Positions 9,484 to 18,729 of a stretch of DNA of 54,547 nucleotides are shown here, piece after piece. This DNA comes from Candidatus Altimarinota bacterium (GTDB lineage: Bacteria; Patescibacteriota; Gracilibacteria; BD1-5; UBA2023). Position numbers and translations under genes: made by a program. Positions within the stretch are counted from its first letter, which is position 1, and each line of letters starts with the position of its first letter. A model generated the notes under the pieces. The model was not told where the DNA came from, searched no databases, and saw only the letters and a program-made list of their open reading frames with translations. Where the stretch lies: assembly GCA_013268835.1 (NCBI GenBank), contig JABFSX010000007.1:1-54547 (forward strand), given 5' to 3'.

Positions 9484-12135
9484 CTAGATCATTGATTTGA
9501 GTTGCTTATAATCCGTCTTCCCTGTCCCAAGGACTGGAATTAATTCAAGTTTCTGAATTCGAGATACTTTCACAAGATTTGATGCTCCATTGGCATGAAT
9601 GTATTTATTGATCTCATCCAAAGATATATCAAAAGTAGCAAAAGCCATAATTGTAATATTTCCATCTTCTTCTTTTGCTTCTATTGCTATTGTTGTTACT
9701 TCTGGATTTCCATATTTTTCGAGCAAAATACTCTCAATAAACGGAAGTGAGATCATCTCTCCAGCAATCTTCACAAACCGCTTGAGTCGACCAGTGATAA
9801 AAAGAAAACCATCAACATCCACATACCCAAGATCCCCAGTTTTATACCATTTTTTTCCTGAAAATTCTTCAAATGGGCTCACAAGAGTAGTATCGAGATA
9901 TCCCGAGAATATACTCGGACCAGATACAAATATCATCCCCTGTTCCCCAGTTTTCATATCATTATTACCATCAAGAGACCGTATCACGTATTCAACTTGA
10001 GGGAGAAATTTTCCTGCACTTCACTTTTTTTGTCTTTCAAGAGGATTCACGGTAACAATCGGTGAACACTCTGTTATCCCATATCATTCGAGTATTACAC
10101 CATCTGGACACTTCTCATGAAAAAGAGTGAAAATATCTTCATTACATTTTTCAGCACCAACAAAGGCATATTGTAGTGATCCTAACACCTCTCTATCATT
10201 ACCCCCGAGAATCATACGAAGAAATGTTGGTGTTGCAGATACTATACTCCCACAGGTATATTTGAGAATCTTTCATATTGTTCGAGAATCACTTGGATCT
10301 GGAGTATAAGCGACTTGAAGTGGTGCAACAAGTGGAAAAATAGTATTGATAGTGAATCCAAAACTATGGAATGGAGGAAGAAATCCAAGAAGTGTTTCAT
10401 TCTTATGAAATGGCACCAATTGGATTGCTCCAGCTATATCTGAGAGGATATTCGCGTGAGAAAGAACGACTGCTTTCGGAAGATTTTCACTTCCTGAAGT
10501 AAAAAGCATCACCGCATCATCTCCAGTTTTTGGAAGGAGAAAGAGCGATTTTTTTATGACTGCTTTGATTTTAATGGAAAGTGGAATAGAACGAATAATA
10601 TCTTCAATAAATACCATCTTCGGCTCAAATCCAGCTAGCCATGGGGATGATATTTTTTCATAGAATTTTCGACTTGTGAGAATCGTATCGAGTCCAGCGA
10701 AGTTCATACAATGAGCAAATGACTTCTCCCCTACTGTCCAATTGAGCATCACAGGGAGTTTTCCGGCCAGATAAGAACCAACAAGAAGGAGTGAGCTCGC
10801 AGAAAGTGCCGGAAGCATAATTCCTATTTTCTGAGATTGATATTTTCTCAGATATTCACCAATTACATAGGATTTCAAGATAAATTCATCCCGAGTCATC
10901 ATTCCTGTCATTGCATCATAAATAAATGGATCATTTTTATGAGTTTTGAAATTCTTTTTTAGCGATGAAAGGATTGTATCTCAAGGTGTATATGAAAATT
11001 GGATATTCTCTATACTAATAGTATTAAAATGAACTGGTAAAAGCTTTTCCTCTCCTTCCAGTTTTCAGATTGCCATTGCCGCAAGATCTCATACGGTCTT
11101 AATAAGAGCAATGGGAGGATTGGAAGCTGTTGAAAATAGAGATTGAATAGATGATTTCATCTCTGCCATATCAAGTGAATCAGCATGAAGATCGAGGATA
11201 AGATTGCTTTCGAATTTGATATTTTTAACATCTATCTTCTTGATTTCCGCAACTTTGGATCGTACAAGCTCGAATACTTCACTCGGAATATCACCTTTCT
11301 CTATCCCACTTCCGGCACTGAGCTCTGCAATAGATCCAGATATTTTTTCTGGCTCTATTTTATTTTTGATATCATTATGATAAAAATAATGCGGAATAAA
11401 TCGACACGCTTCATTCCCTCATTCATTATAGTAGTCTTGCAGTTTTTGATTAAAAATATCAAGTCATTCACTCTGCCAAGATCTGAGAGTATCTGTCATA
11501 TCCACACACTCTATCGAGACATCTCGCTTGGGTATAAAAAAAATAAAATTCGCAACTATATACCAGATAGATCGTAAAACAACTCCAATAAGGGCTGGTG
11601 AGCTTCCTGTATAGGACTTCCCCCACATACTCCCCCAGAGTCACTTGGTGCGAACGACTATAATTCGAGTTTCTCATTCGAGCATTTTCACAATCTCATA
11701 TGCCATCTTCTTTCCTACAATATGCTCAAATGGTTGTACATAGATATGTCCAGAAGGATAGATGAGGATATTTTGTTGATTCTTCATAGCGGATTCAATT
11801 CCTGAAAATGCCTTCTTAACATCCTCGATAGTTCCTCAGGCTGCGATATCGCCAACTGGAACGGTTCGAAGGGCGCGAATAATACCACCAAGACCAGGAG
11901 TATGAAAATATGATTCTGTCATAACAGGTGAAAGAATCTTCTTCTTACCAATATGAGATATGAGAACCATCGGATCAACAAGAGCAGGATGGTTTGGAAA
12001 TACGATTATTGGGCTCTTGGTATCAAAAACTTCATGATTCTTGATCGTGATTCGATATCTGAGAGAGAGAATTCGAGAAAAAGAATGAAATAGGAGAGAA
12101 AGAAACATACGAAAGTAAATAAAATATAGTATCAT
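9484..12135 (-). CDS. Fused PlsC acyltransferase - acyl carrier domain - acyl-ACP synthetase (Aas-like)
   Basis: An 883-residue three-part protein. (1) Residues about 1-230: a PlsC-type glycerophospholipid acyltransferase with N-H-P-A-L-V-D (NHx4D catalytic motif) near residue 48 and I-Y-P-S-G-H-I replacing the FPEG motif. (2) Residues about 300-380: an acyl-carrier domain with D-S-L-D, the serine that takes phosphopantetheine. (3) The remainder: an AMP-binding ligase with L-F-T-S-G-S-E-N-L-P-K (P-loop), G-Y-G-I-T-E-C-S-P, Y-K-T-G-D-L-G and a C-terminal G-T-G-K-T-D-Y-K lysine motif. E. coli Aas has the PlsC and ligase parts but no built-in carrier. It leads the operon of four genes. Predicted role: activate exogenous fatty acid, load it on the internal carrier and reacylate lysophospholipid at the membrane. 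Confidence 0.9.
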
Positions 12136-12210
12136 ACTATCTTAGTTGATGGAGAATATCAAAAATATCCATTGATTTCTCATTGACTCATTCATCAAAT
12201 ATCCCAAAAA

Positions 12211-12245
12211 AACAAAAAAGCTCTCCAAATTGGAGAGCTTTTTTT
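12211..12245 (-). terminator. rho-independent terminator after rplL
   Basis: AGCTCTCC/GGAGAGCT stem with a short AAATT loop, flanked by A and T runs on both sides, so it can work in both directions. On the minus strand it follows rplL after 13 bases. Confidence 0.88.
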
Positions 12246-12257
12246 TGATGAGATCAA

Positions 12258-12632
12258 TTATTTGATTTCAACAGTTGCACCAGCGTCAGTAAGTTGAGTC
12301 TTGATTTTCTCAGCCTCATCTTTCTTAACACCAACCTTAACATTACCACCATTGTCTGCAAGAGCCTTAGCTTCAGCAAGACCAAGACCAGTAATTTCAC
12401 GAACAACCTTGATAACTGCGATCTTTTGTCCACCTGCAGAAGTCATAACAACATCAAATGCTGTTTTCTCTTCGTCAGCAGCAGCAGGAGCAGCTCCAGC
12501 AGCAGCTACAGGAGCAGCAGCAGAAACTCCGAATTTCTCCTCCATTGCAGAAACAAGATCAGCAAGTTCTACGATTGTAAGAGCCTCAACGAGTTCGAGG
12601 ATTTTCTCAGCATTCTTAGATAAATCAGCCAT
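12258..12632 (-). CDS. rplL: 50S ribosomal protein L7/L12
   Basis: A 124-residue stalk protein that recruits translational GTPases to the ribosome. The N-terminal dimerisation helix ([13 protein letters not shown]), the Ala/Pro hinge ([10 protein letters not shown]) and the C-terminal domain with [10 protein letters not shown] and G-L-A-E-A-K-A-L are all present; length is normal. It contains no TGA codon, so it reads identically under either code. It follows rplJ by 88 bases that hold two hairpins, and is closed by a strong terminator. T-rich DNA, not a Shine-Dalgarno sequence, precedes the ATG. Confidence 0.98.
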   Translation of the reverse strand: MADLSKNAEKILELVEALTIVELADLVSAMEEKFGVSAAAPVAAAGAAPAAADEEKTAFDVVMTSAGGQKIAVIKVVREITGLGLAEAKALADNGGNVKVGVKKDEAEKIKTQLTDAGATVEIK

Positions 12633-12666
12633 AATAGAAAAAAATAAAAAAATAAATATGTTTATT

Positions 12667-12706
12667 CGAGATTCTCATCTCGCACCTATCCCGATGACGG
12701 GATAGG
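12667..12706 (-). other. Tandem hairpins between rplJ and rplL
   Basis: CGAGAT-TCTC-ATCTCG (12667-12682) and the nine-base-pair CCTATCCCG-ATGA-CGGGATAGG (12685-12706) stand in series. No T-run follows on the minus strand, so processing, mRNA stabilisation or stoichiometry control between L10 and L12 is more likely than termination. Confidence 0.7.
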
Positions 12707-12720
12707 ATGCAAAATAACAA

Positions 12721-13377
12721 TTACGCAGCAGGAGCCTCTTCAGCAACTACTTCAGCGACTGGAGCCTCTGGAGCAGCTTCTACAGCTACTGGAGCAACTT
12801 CAGCTACTTCTGTCTTTGGAGCCTCAGCAGGAGCTGGTGCTGATCCAACGAGATCGCCCACCTTAGTGAGAGACTTAGCTGTAAGATCTTTTCCAGCAGC
12901 ATCGAAGAATCGAGCAAGTCCAGAAAGTGGAGACATCATAGAACCAAGGAGTTTTGCGAGGAGAACTTCACGAGAAGGAAGTGTAGCAAGTTTCTTTGTT
13001 TCAGTAGCGTCCATAAGACGACCTTCCATATAACCAGCAACGAAAACCATCTTTGTTTCTTTTTTCCACTCATTTACGTACTTGTTAGCTACTCCGAATG
13101 GAGCAATAGCTTCACCCTTAGCGATAACGAGACCTACTTGACCTGGAAGATCAGCAAGATTTACATCTACACCGTAAACAGTCTTGAATGCAATACGAAT
13201 AAGAGTCTTCTTTGCAGTAAGGTAGATTGCATCGATAGCTCGAAGATCTTTCTTAAGAGCAGAAATCTCGAGAACCGTTACCTTAGTATTAGAAGTGAAT
13301 GCAACGCTTGTTGCAGCCTTGAGGTGAGCCTCGAGAACGGCAAGTTGTTCACTTTTTTTTGCTTTTGTTACAGCCAT
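12721..13377 (-). CDS. rplJ: 50S ribosomal protein L10 with extended acidic tail
   Basis: A 218-residue protein that anchors L7/L12 dimers to the 23S rRNA. It begins MAVTKAKKSEQLAVLEAHL and keeps the family core (K-K-T-L-I-R-I-A-F, G-Q-V-G-L-V-I-A and the L-A-R-F-F-D-A segment). The last 40 or so residues are a low-complexity Ala/Pro/Glu/Val tail absent from typical L10 (about 165-175 residues). It lies downstream of an L10-type leader and a promoter, and is co-transcribed with rplL. The protein uses GGN, not TGA, for its glycines, in contrast to most neighbours. Confidence 0.97.
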   Translation of the reverse strand: MAVTKAKKSEQLAVLEAHLKAATSVAFTSNTKVTVLEISALKKDLRAIDAIYLTAKKTLIRIAFKTVYGVDVNLADLPGQVGLVIAKGEAIAPFGVANKYVNEWKKETKMVFVAGYMEGRLMDATETKKLATLPSREVLLAKLLGSMMSPLSGLARFFDAAGKDLTAKSLTKVGDLVGSAPAPAEAPKTEVAEVAPVAVEAAPEAPVAEVVAEEAPAA

Positions 13378-13384
13378 ATTTGGT

Positions 13385-13550
13385 GAAAATTAAGGATTAG
13401 AATCTTCCGACGAATGGCAAAAAAAATCGTGCCATATCGCACGAACGAATTCAAGAATATAATTGAGAATATCTCAGATATATCTGAAGCGTCCATCTCG
13501 GTAGGCTATTTTTATTTCCAGAAGGAAACCTACGGTCTGCGATAGAAGTG
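13385..13550 (-). promoter_or_regulatory. Ribosomal protein L10 leader (autoregulatory 5' UTR)
   Basis: The minus-strand leader contains GCAGACCGTAGGTTTCC (+ strand 13523-13540), then CCTACCGAGATGGA (+ strand 13493-13506), which together match the kink-turn stem of the conserved L10 leader: GTAGG pairs with CCTAC around an internal loop. It lies between the promoter and rplJ. The known role is binding of the L10-L12 complex to repress its own mRNA. Details of the fold are inferred by eye. Confidence 0.75.
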
Positions 13551-13555
13551 AGTGG

Positions 13556-13582
13556 ATTATAGTGAAAAATCATATTTGTCAA
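13556..13582 (-). promoter_or_regulatory. rplJ promoter
   Basis: Minus-strand TTGACA (+ 13577-13582) and TATAAT (+ 13556-13561), with a spacer of 15 bases ending TTTTTCAC. The spacer and -10 region nearly match those of the tsaD promoter. Confidence 0.65.
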
Positions 13583-13592
13583 AAGTTTTTTT

Positions 13593-13808
13593 GTGAATAA
13601 GATGCTCTTCGTATATCTGAATTCTTCTTCCTTATGTAAGTTTTACTTATCTGTCGACGAGATTTTCGAGAAAATTGCAATGTATCTGAATTTTGCAATT
13701 TTAGAAAATGAGTCGAATACAGATAATAAAATGAAACATGGAAGATTTGGAAGGATTTTTGTTACTTTTTATCCAAAAAGTAATAGAGAACTAATAGAAG
13801 TATTATAA
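13593..13808 (+). CDS. Possible small hypothetical protein upstream of the PBP gene
   Basis: A 71-codon frame opening with GTG (an ATG at 13602 would give 68 residues) and ending six bases before the penicillin-binding protein start. The product is neutral, with F/Y/L-rich segments (C-K-F-Y-L-S-V-D-E-I-F) and no signal or known motif. A plausible plus-strand promoter (TTGTCA 13576-13581, TAAGAT 13598-13603) overlaps the rplJ -35 on the other strand, but its -10 would lie inside the proposed start, so this stretch may instead be the leader of the PBP mRNA. Recognised homologue: none. Confidence 0.35.
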   Translation: MNKMLFVYLNSSSLCKFYLSVDEIFEKIAMYLNFAILENESNTDNKMKHGRFGRIFVTFYPKSNRELIEVL

Positions 13809-13814
13809 AAAATC

Positions 13815-15686
13815 ATGAAAAAAATCCTCTCACTTCTAGCCATCTTATTCTTAATTATTTCAATATTTTTTATTGGAGATGTATATTTTGTGATCTCAAA
13901 ATGACCAAGTACAGAATATGGTCATCTCCTTCTCAAAGATAGGAATGGAAAGATTATAACAGATAAATGAAGATCATGAGGATATTCACTTCCCTATACA
14001 TGAGATATTCATTCAGAAATAGTCAAAAATATTATCTCAATAGAAGATGCTCGTTTTTATGAACATAGTGGTATCAATATAGAGGCCAAGATGGCAAGCC
14101 TCTATCAGAATATCCAAGCTGGCGGAATTGTACGATGAGGATCTACTATTACAGAACAATATGTGAAAAATGCATTTTATAATCAAGCACCTCGAAATAC
14201 TTTTCAAAAACTACGAGAAGCCATAGGAGCCATAATTATAGAAAACCGATTTACTAAAGATGAGATCTTACAAAAATATCTTGGAGCAGTATATATGGGT
14301 AATGGTCAATATGGTATAGAAACATATGCACATTGAAAAAATGATACCGATACAGTACTCGATATCATAACCAAAATCAAATATCCAAATATCACAGATT
14401 CCAATAGTGGAACCGTACTAGACTATAGAAATATAGTCAGTGAAAAAATTGGTAAAAAATGAACCAAAACAAATCTTTTTGAAACAAAAAAAAGAAAGCA
14501 AATTAACCAATTCTCTATACTTACCAATCGAGTGGATCAAGAGATATCTCTGTATTGTAAAAATCAAAAAAATACTCTCAAACAATGGACAAAAGATATA
14601 CCGAAAAATCTCTGTATTAGCAATGAAATGAACCTTACACTTACAGTGGATTCAAATCTTATAGATACTATAGAGGGTATATCAAGATGAGTACTCAAGT
14701 CTCTCGAATGAAAGAATGTAACAAATGCGAATATCTATATCAAAGATCCGAAAACAGATACGATCCTTGCTTATATCTGAAATTCAAATCCAGGGGAAGA
14801 AATCGATATGATTACTCGTCCACGTTCAGTTGGATCACTCCTCAAACCTTTTATATATCTGATTGCTCTGAAGTCTGGAGCAGATTCAGAAGACTACATT
14901 ATCGATGATAAGATTCCCTATGAGACAGAAATCGATGGAAAATACTATATACCAGAGAACTACAATCCAAAATCATACGGCCCAATCCGACTTCGAGAAG
15001 CACTCGGAAACTCTCTCAATGCAGCCACCGTCAAGCTCACTGATACTATCGGAATATCAAATATATATGATGAATTAAGAAACTTCGGGCTCTCACTCAA
15101 TCATGATGTTGGATATTATGGATACGGGATATCTCTCGGAACGGTGGAAGTCTCAATGGAAAATATTATCAATACATATTGAACACTTCTCAAAACAAAT
15201 GATCCTGATACTTGGCAAATTGCACAAATACTAAAAGATCCAAGAAATCGAGCAAAAACCTTTGGGATTTCCAGCATCCTGAATACTTCCATCCCAATGA
15301 GTGTAAAAACTGGAACTAGTACGGATTTTCGAGATAATTGGGCAGTATCCTATAGTTCTGATGCGATTATTGGCGTCTGGGTAGGAAATAGTGATGGGAG
15401 CTCAATGGGTGATGTATCTGGAGTATCTGGGGCTTGACCTATCTGGCATCAAATAGCTGAATATATGATCGAACGATGAATGATAAAAAATAAAAAACTA
15501 ACTCCACCAACTTCCCTTCATCAAATTCCAATATGTCTTGATACTAATTGCCTCAGAAAAGAACTCCTCTTTACGAAAAAATCTGAAAGTCCTAAGAGTC
15601 GATCAAGCGAATGAATCTACTATAGATCTGATTTTTTCTGAACTATAAGCCAAGAAGAAATGGCAAAATGGAACATACAAAATTAA
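13815..15686 (+). CDS. Class A penicillin-binding protein (PBP1C-like)
   Basis: A 623-residue peptidoglycan synthase with an N-terminal membrane anchor (I-L-S-L-L-A-I-L-F-L-I-I-S). The glycosyltransferase domain shows E-D-A-R-F-Y-E-H-S-G-I with the catalytic Glu, then G-G-S-T-I-T-E-Q. The transpeptidase domain carries S-V-G-S-L-L-K-P (SxxK nucleophile), S-L-N (SxN) and K-T-G-T-S (KTG). About ten TGA codons are read as Gly, including in both catalytic domains. The C-terminus is short and lacks the usual PBP1C accessory domain. PBP1C genes are often linked to bacterial alpha-2-macroglobulin genes; one lies 10 kb downstream. The stop overlaps that of the converging gene by four bases. Confidence 0.92.
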
Positions 15687-16180
15687 AATAACCCTGCCTT
15701 AGTTGCTTTTTCCTTAAATCTCTCCCAAGCCATATCAACATCAATATCCAAAAGTTCAGATACTTGAGAAGCTGTAGGTGGTCAAACAAAATCATCTGGA
15801 TTTGGAGTTGGATCTCGAAGTTCAAGATATGTATAGAGCCAGATAGCAGCTCATCTATCACGAGATTCAAAATTATTAAGAGCGGTAGATAAAAGTTTTA
15901 CTTTTTTTCATTTTTCACTATTTGCAATATCACTTTGTAAAGCAATGAGATATTCTTGAAGCTCTGATAAACTATCATTAGATAATCAATATACTGACCC
16001 TTCAGAGATAATTTGATTCACTTGAGAAAGGTATTCTGGCATCTCTTGGATCAATTGAGGAGAGATAAAAAATCTCTGCATATCTAATATGGCGCCAGAA
16101 CCCTCGGAAAGATATCGAATATTATCTGGCGTACAAAATTCAGGGACAGTATAATCTTCCATTTTGAGTGACAGTGACAT
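15683..16180 (-). CDS. Hypothetical protein, about 165 residues
   Basis: An intact frame when TGA is Gly (SVYGLSND, SEKGKK, DRGAAIW, FVGPP). The protein is acidic and helical, with no signal peptide. The C-terminal part (T-A-S-Q-V-S-E-L-L-D-I-D-V-D-M-A-W-E-R-F) has a helix-turn-helix look, but no family is recognised. It begins at 16180, divergent from gmk, and its TAA interleaves with the TAA of the PBP gene. Confidence 0.65.
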
Positions 16181-16248
16181 AAAACTAAATAATAAGTATT
16201 ATTTGATAATATCACGAATCTTAGATAGCGTCAAGAATATTGAAACTC

Positions 16249-16275
16249 TTGCAAATTCCCTATTTCTCATATAAT
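16249..16275 (+). promoter_or_regulatory. gmk promoter, apparently leaderless
   Basis: TTGCAA (16249-16254) and TATAAT (16270-16275), 15 bases apart. Only six bases separate the -10 from the gmk ATG, so transcription would start at or next to the start codon. Confidence 0.55.
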
Positions 16276-16281
16276 TCCCCT

Positions 16282-16845
16282 ATGAAAAAAAATACTGTAT
16301 TCATCTTCTCTGGACCAGCTGGAGTTGGAAAAACAACCCTCTGGCACGCCATCGAAAAAGATGCTCCAAATATCGAAAAAGTAATCACGACCACTTCTCG
16401 CTCTATTCGAGATTCTGAAACTGATGGTATACATTATCATTTTCTAACTAAGTCACAATTTGAAGCCAAGATCCATACGGGTGATCTTATAGAATATGCT
16501 ATTGTTCATACCAATTATTATGGATCTACCTATAGTGAGCTTGATCGAATCATTCAAGATAATAAATCCCCTATCTATATCATTGAGCCCCAAGGAATGG
16601 TTCATCTCAAGCCACTTCTTGAAGACAAGTGATACACCGTTGTGACGATTTTCCTACTTCCTCCATCCATCGATGAGCTCAAAAAAAGACTTCATGGAAG
16701 AGGTACAGAGACACCAGAACAATTCGAGATTCGACTTGCAACCGCTCTTACAGAAATCGAACAACAGGATTTTTATGATATAAAAATCGTGAATAACGAT
16801 CTTGAGGTAGCAAGCAAAGAATTGCTTGATATTATTCATCGATAA
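16282..16845 (+). CDS. gmk: Guanylate kinase
   Basis: A 187-residue kinase that converts GMP to GDP with ATP. The P-loop is G-P-A-G-V-G-K-T-T; the GMP-binding region shows T-T-S-R-S-I-R-D-S-E and D-G-I-H-Y-H-F; the lid and C-terminal L-L-P-P-S and R-L-A-T-A segments follow. One TGA Gly occurs at E-D-K-G-Y. The start ATG at 16282 places the P-loop near residue 10, as expected, rather than an upstream in-frame ATG. It is followed three bases later by the UPF0489 gene. Confidence 0.94.
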
Positions 16846-16847
16846 TT

Positions 16848-17615
16848 ATGCCCTATACAAAACCATATATTCTCACAGAAAAAGCTTGAAACAACGCATT
16901 TGCATGGGAAGAAAGAATTCTCAAATATAACAAAAATCCATCACTCACCATTCCAAGTTGCATAACAGGAGATATTTGAGATGTACAAATAGGAGAAGAA
17001 ATCGTATTTGAAGAGGTAGAAAATGATATCTTGAAATCTTGCAAAGGACTCAAGAATTTTATTCGAATACAAGGAAATAATAGCAATAAACTAGTAGTTT
17101 GAGAGGCAGAAAAAGCTCCTGAAATCATAGTTTTTGACAATCATAATCATGCCCTCTATTTCTGGTGTGAAGCAATAAAAAAATGAATCCTAAAACCTCA
17201 TTTTGAGCTCATTCATATAGATGAACATTCTGATCTCTGGGAAAATAATAATGAACTTGATTTGGATCAAGCTAGAGAAAATCTCGAATATGCCTGGGAT
17301 TTTACCAATTTTTCTTGTAATGTTGGCAACTATATACAACCAGCTCTCAAGTGCTGACTTATCAAGAATATGATTCGTATAGAGAACGAATACCAGATTG
17401 ATGAATATATGAACTATATTCCATATTCTAACAGTATTCTCAATATTGATCTTGATATATTTGCACCAGAACTTAATCATATCCCAGAAGATAAAAAAAT
17501 ACAAATCATAAGAAACTTGATTCAAAAGGTAAAATATGTTACGATTGCTACATCTCCTTACTTTATAGAACAATGAAAAGCTCTCCAAATGCTCGAAAAA
17601 ATACTCCAAAAATAA
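16848..17615 (+). CDS. UPF0489 family protein
   Basis: A 255-residue protein with the UPF0489 pattern: F-D-N-H-N-H-A-L-Y-F-W near residue 97, I-D-E-H-S-D-L-W near 125, and N-I-D-L-D-I-F-A near 204. The spaced Asp and His residues resemble the metal site of arginase-fold enzymes, to which this family has been likened, but no reaction is established. It starts three bases after gmk and is overlapped by the next gene, so the three form an operon. Five or more TGA codons encode Gly. Confidence 0.8.
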
Positions 17616-17962
17616 GAATAAAATGACCATATTCTCCGAGAGAAACTGAATATATACAATCTCTCATCTATGCTGGACTCAAAGAACTCAAGGATATAGG
17701 AAAATGAGTAAATTATGAAAAATTCTGTTCTTCTATGGGCGAAATACCAGATTCAATCTGTGCTCCAGAGTGGGAACAATACTGCAATAGCCTCAAAGAA
17801 AAATTCAGCAAAGAATCCGATGAAGAGTTACGAAAAAATATATTTACGGAATGTATCATTGATCTCAAGAATAGAGGACTTTTACCGTCAAATACATCTG
17901 GGCTCACTGGGAATTTTTCAGAACATATTTTTCAAATACTGTCCGAAAAGAGTCAGAACTAA
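17573..17962 (+). CDS. Hypothetical protein overlapping the UPF0489 gene
   Basis: A 129-residue protein in another frame whose ATG at 17573 lies 43 bases inside the upstream gene. Its basic N-terminus (MKSSPNARKNTPKIRIKG) is followed by Y-S-P-R-E-T-E-Y-I-Q-S-L-I-Y-A-G-L and an acidic, Cys-containing C-terminal half. Two TGA codons (K-G-P-Y and G-K-G-V-N) must be Gly for the long form; a shorter version could start at 17735. Family not recognised. The TAA lies in the loop of the terminator hairpin. Confidence 0.6.
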
Positions 17963-17975
17963 TCTGACTCTTTTT
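17949..17975 (+). terminator. Shared convergent terminator
   Basis: AGAGTCAGA (17949-17957) pairs with TCTGACTCT (17963-17971), followed by TTTT; As precede it for minus-strand use. The stop codons of both converging genes lie inside the hairpin. Confidence 0.85.
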
Positions 17976-18180
17976 CATCTGTTCGTCTTCGTCGCATTCC
18001 CTCATCAAGCTTCTTGATGTGATCAGGCTCATGGTGATCATGCGGCGGATGTTGTGTAGTATGTACTGGTGTTACTTCTCACGCTCTTTCTTGTCATTTA
18101 TCAGAACTTGCTGATACATTTCAAATAGAAATGATTGAAAAAGAAATAGTAAGAAATATATATATTTGTATTTTTTTCAT
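17959..18180 (-). CDS. Small secreted histidine-rich protein
   Basis: A 73-residue protein, intact only with TGA as Gly (three TGAs). It opens with a signal peptide (MKKIQIYIFLTISFSIISI-GNVSAS), with a likely cleavage after V-S-A. The mature part is about 45 residues with H-T-T-Q-H-P-P-H-D-H-H-E-P-D-H, eight histidines in a short stretch interspersed with acidic residues, followed by a basic R-R-R-R segment. A divalent metal-binding role is plausible. Its own promoter lies directly upstream, with the -10 six bases before the ATG. No family is recognised. Confidence 0.7.
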
Positions 18181-18186
18181 ACTTAT

Positions 18187-18214
18187 ATTTTAGCATATAT
18201 TTATATATTGACAA
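18187..18214 (-). promoter_or_regulatory. Promoter of the His-rich protein gene
   Basis: Minus-strand TTGTCA (+ 18209-18214) and TAAAAT (+ 18187-18192), 16 bases apart; six bases between the -10 and the ATG suggest a leaderless mRNA. Confidence 0.5.
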
Positions 18215-18241
18215 GTAATAATTTTAGTTTTTTATAAAAAA

Positions 18242-18269
18242 TAGACTTTTTATATGTTTTTTGTATAAT
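18242..18269 (+). promoter_or_regulatory. smpB promoter, apparently leaderless
   Basis: TATAAT at 18264-18269 with a weak -35 (TAGACT, 18242-18247) 16 bases upstream. The ATG of smpB follows after seven bases. Confidence 0.5.
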
Positions 18270-18276
18270 CCCGCTC

Positions 18277-18726
18277 ATGTCAGTACAGTCAACCAAAAGC
18301 ATAATAGAAAATAAAAAAGCCCTCTTTGATTATGAAGTCATCGAGGAATTTGAAGCTGGGATTGTTCTTGTCGGAAGTGAGGTAAAGAGTATCCGAAATG
18401 GGAGTGCTAATCTTAAATGAGCCTATATCACAGTCCACTCTGGAAGACCGGTACTCGTCGGATGTCATATATCTGAGTACAAAGGTAGTACTGGAATTAT
18501 ACATGACCCCAAACGAGAACGACTCATCTTGATATCCAAAAAAGAAATTCTGAGGCTCTCACAAAAAGTAAAAGAAACTGGTGCTTCACTCATTCCTGTG
18601 AGTATCTATTCCAAATGAAATCTCTTCAAGGTACGAGTCGCACTCGGAAAATGACGAAAAAAATGGGAGAAAAAAAATCTCCTCAAAGAAAGAGATTTGG
18701 ATCGAGAAACTAGAGAAATTTTTTAA
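18277..18726 (+). CDS. smpB: SsrA-binding protein SmpB
   Basis: A 149-residue partner of tmRNA in trans-translation, rescuing stalled ribosomes. Family hallmarks are present: [16 protein letters not shown], a following N-L-K-G-A-Y with TGA for Gly, D-P-K-R-E-R-L-I-L and the basic C-terminal tail ([12 protein letters not shown]). The tmRNA itself is not in this window. The methyltransferase gene starts three bases after its stop, so the two are co-transcribed. Confidence 0.95.
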
Positions 18727-18729
18727 ACT

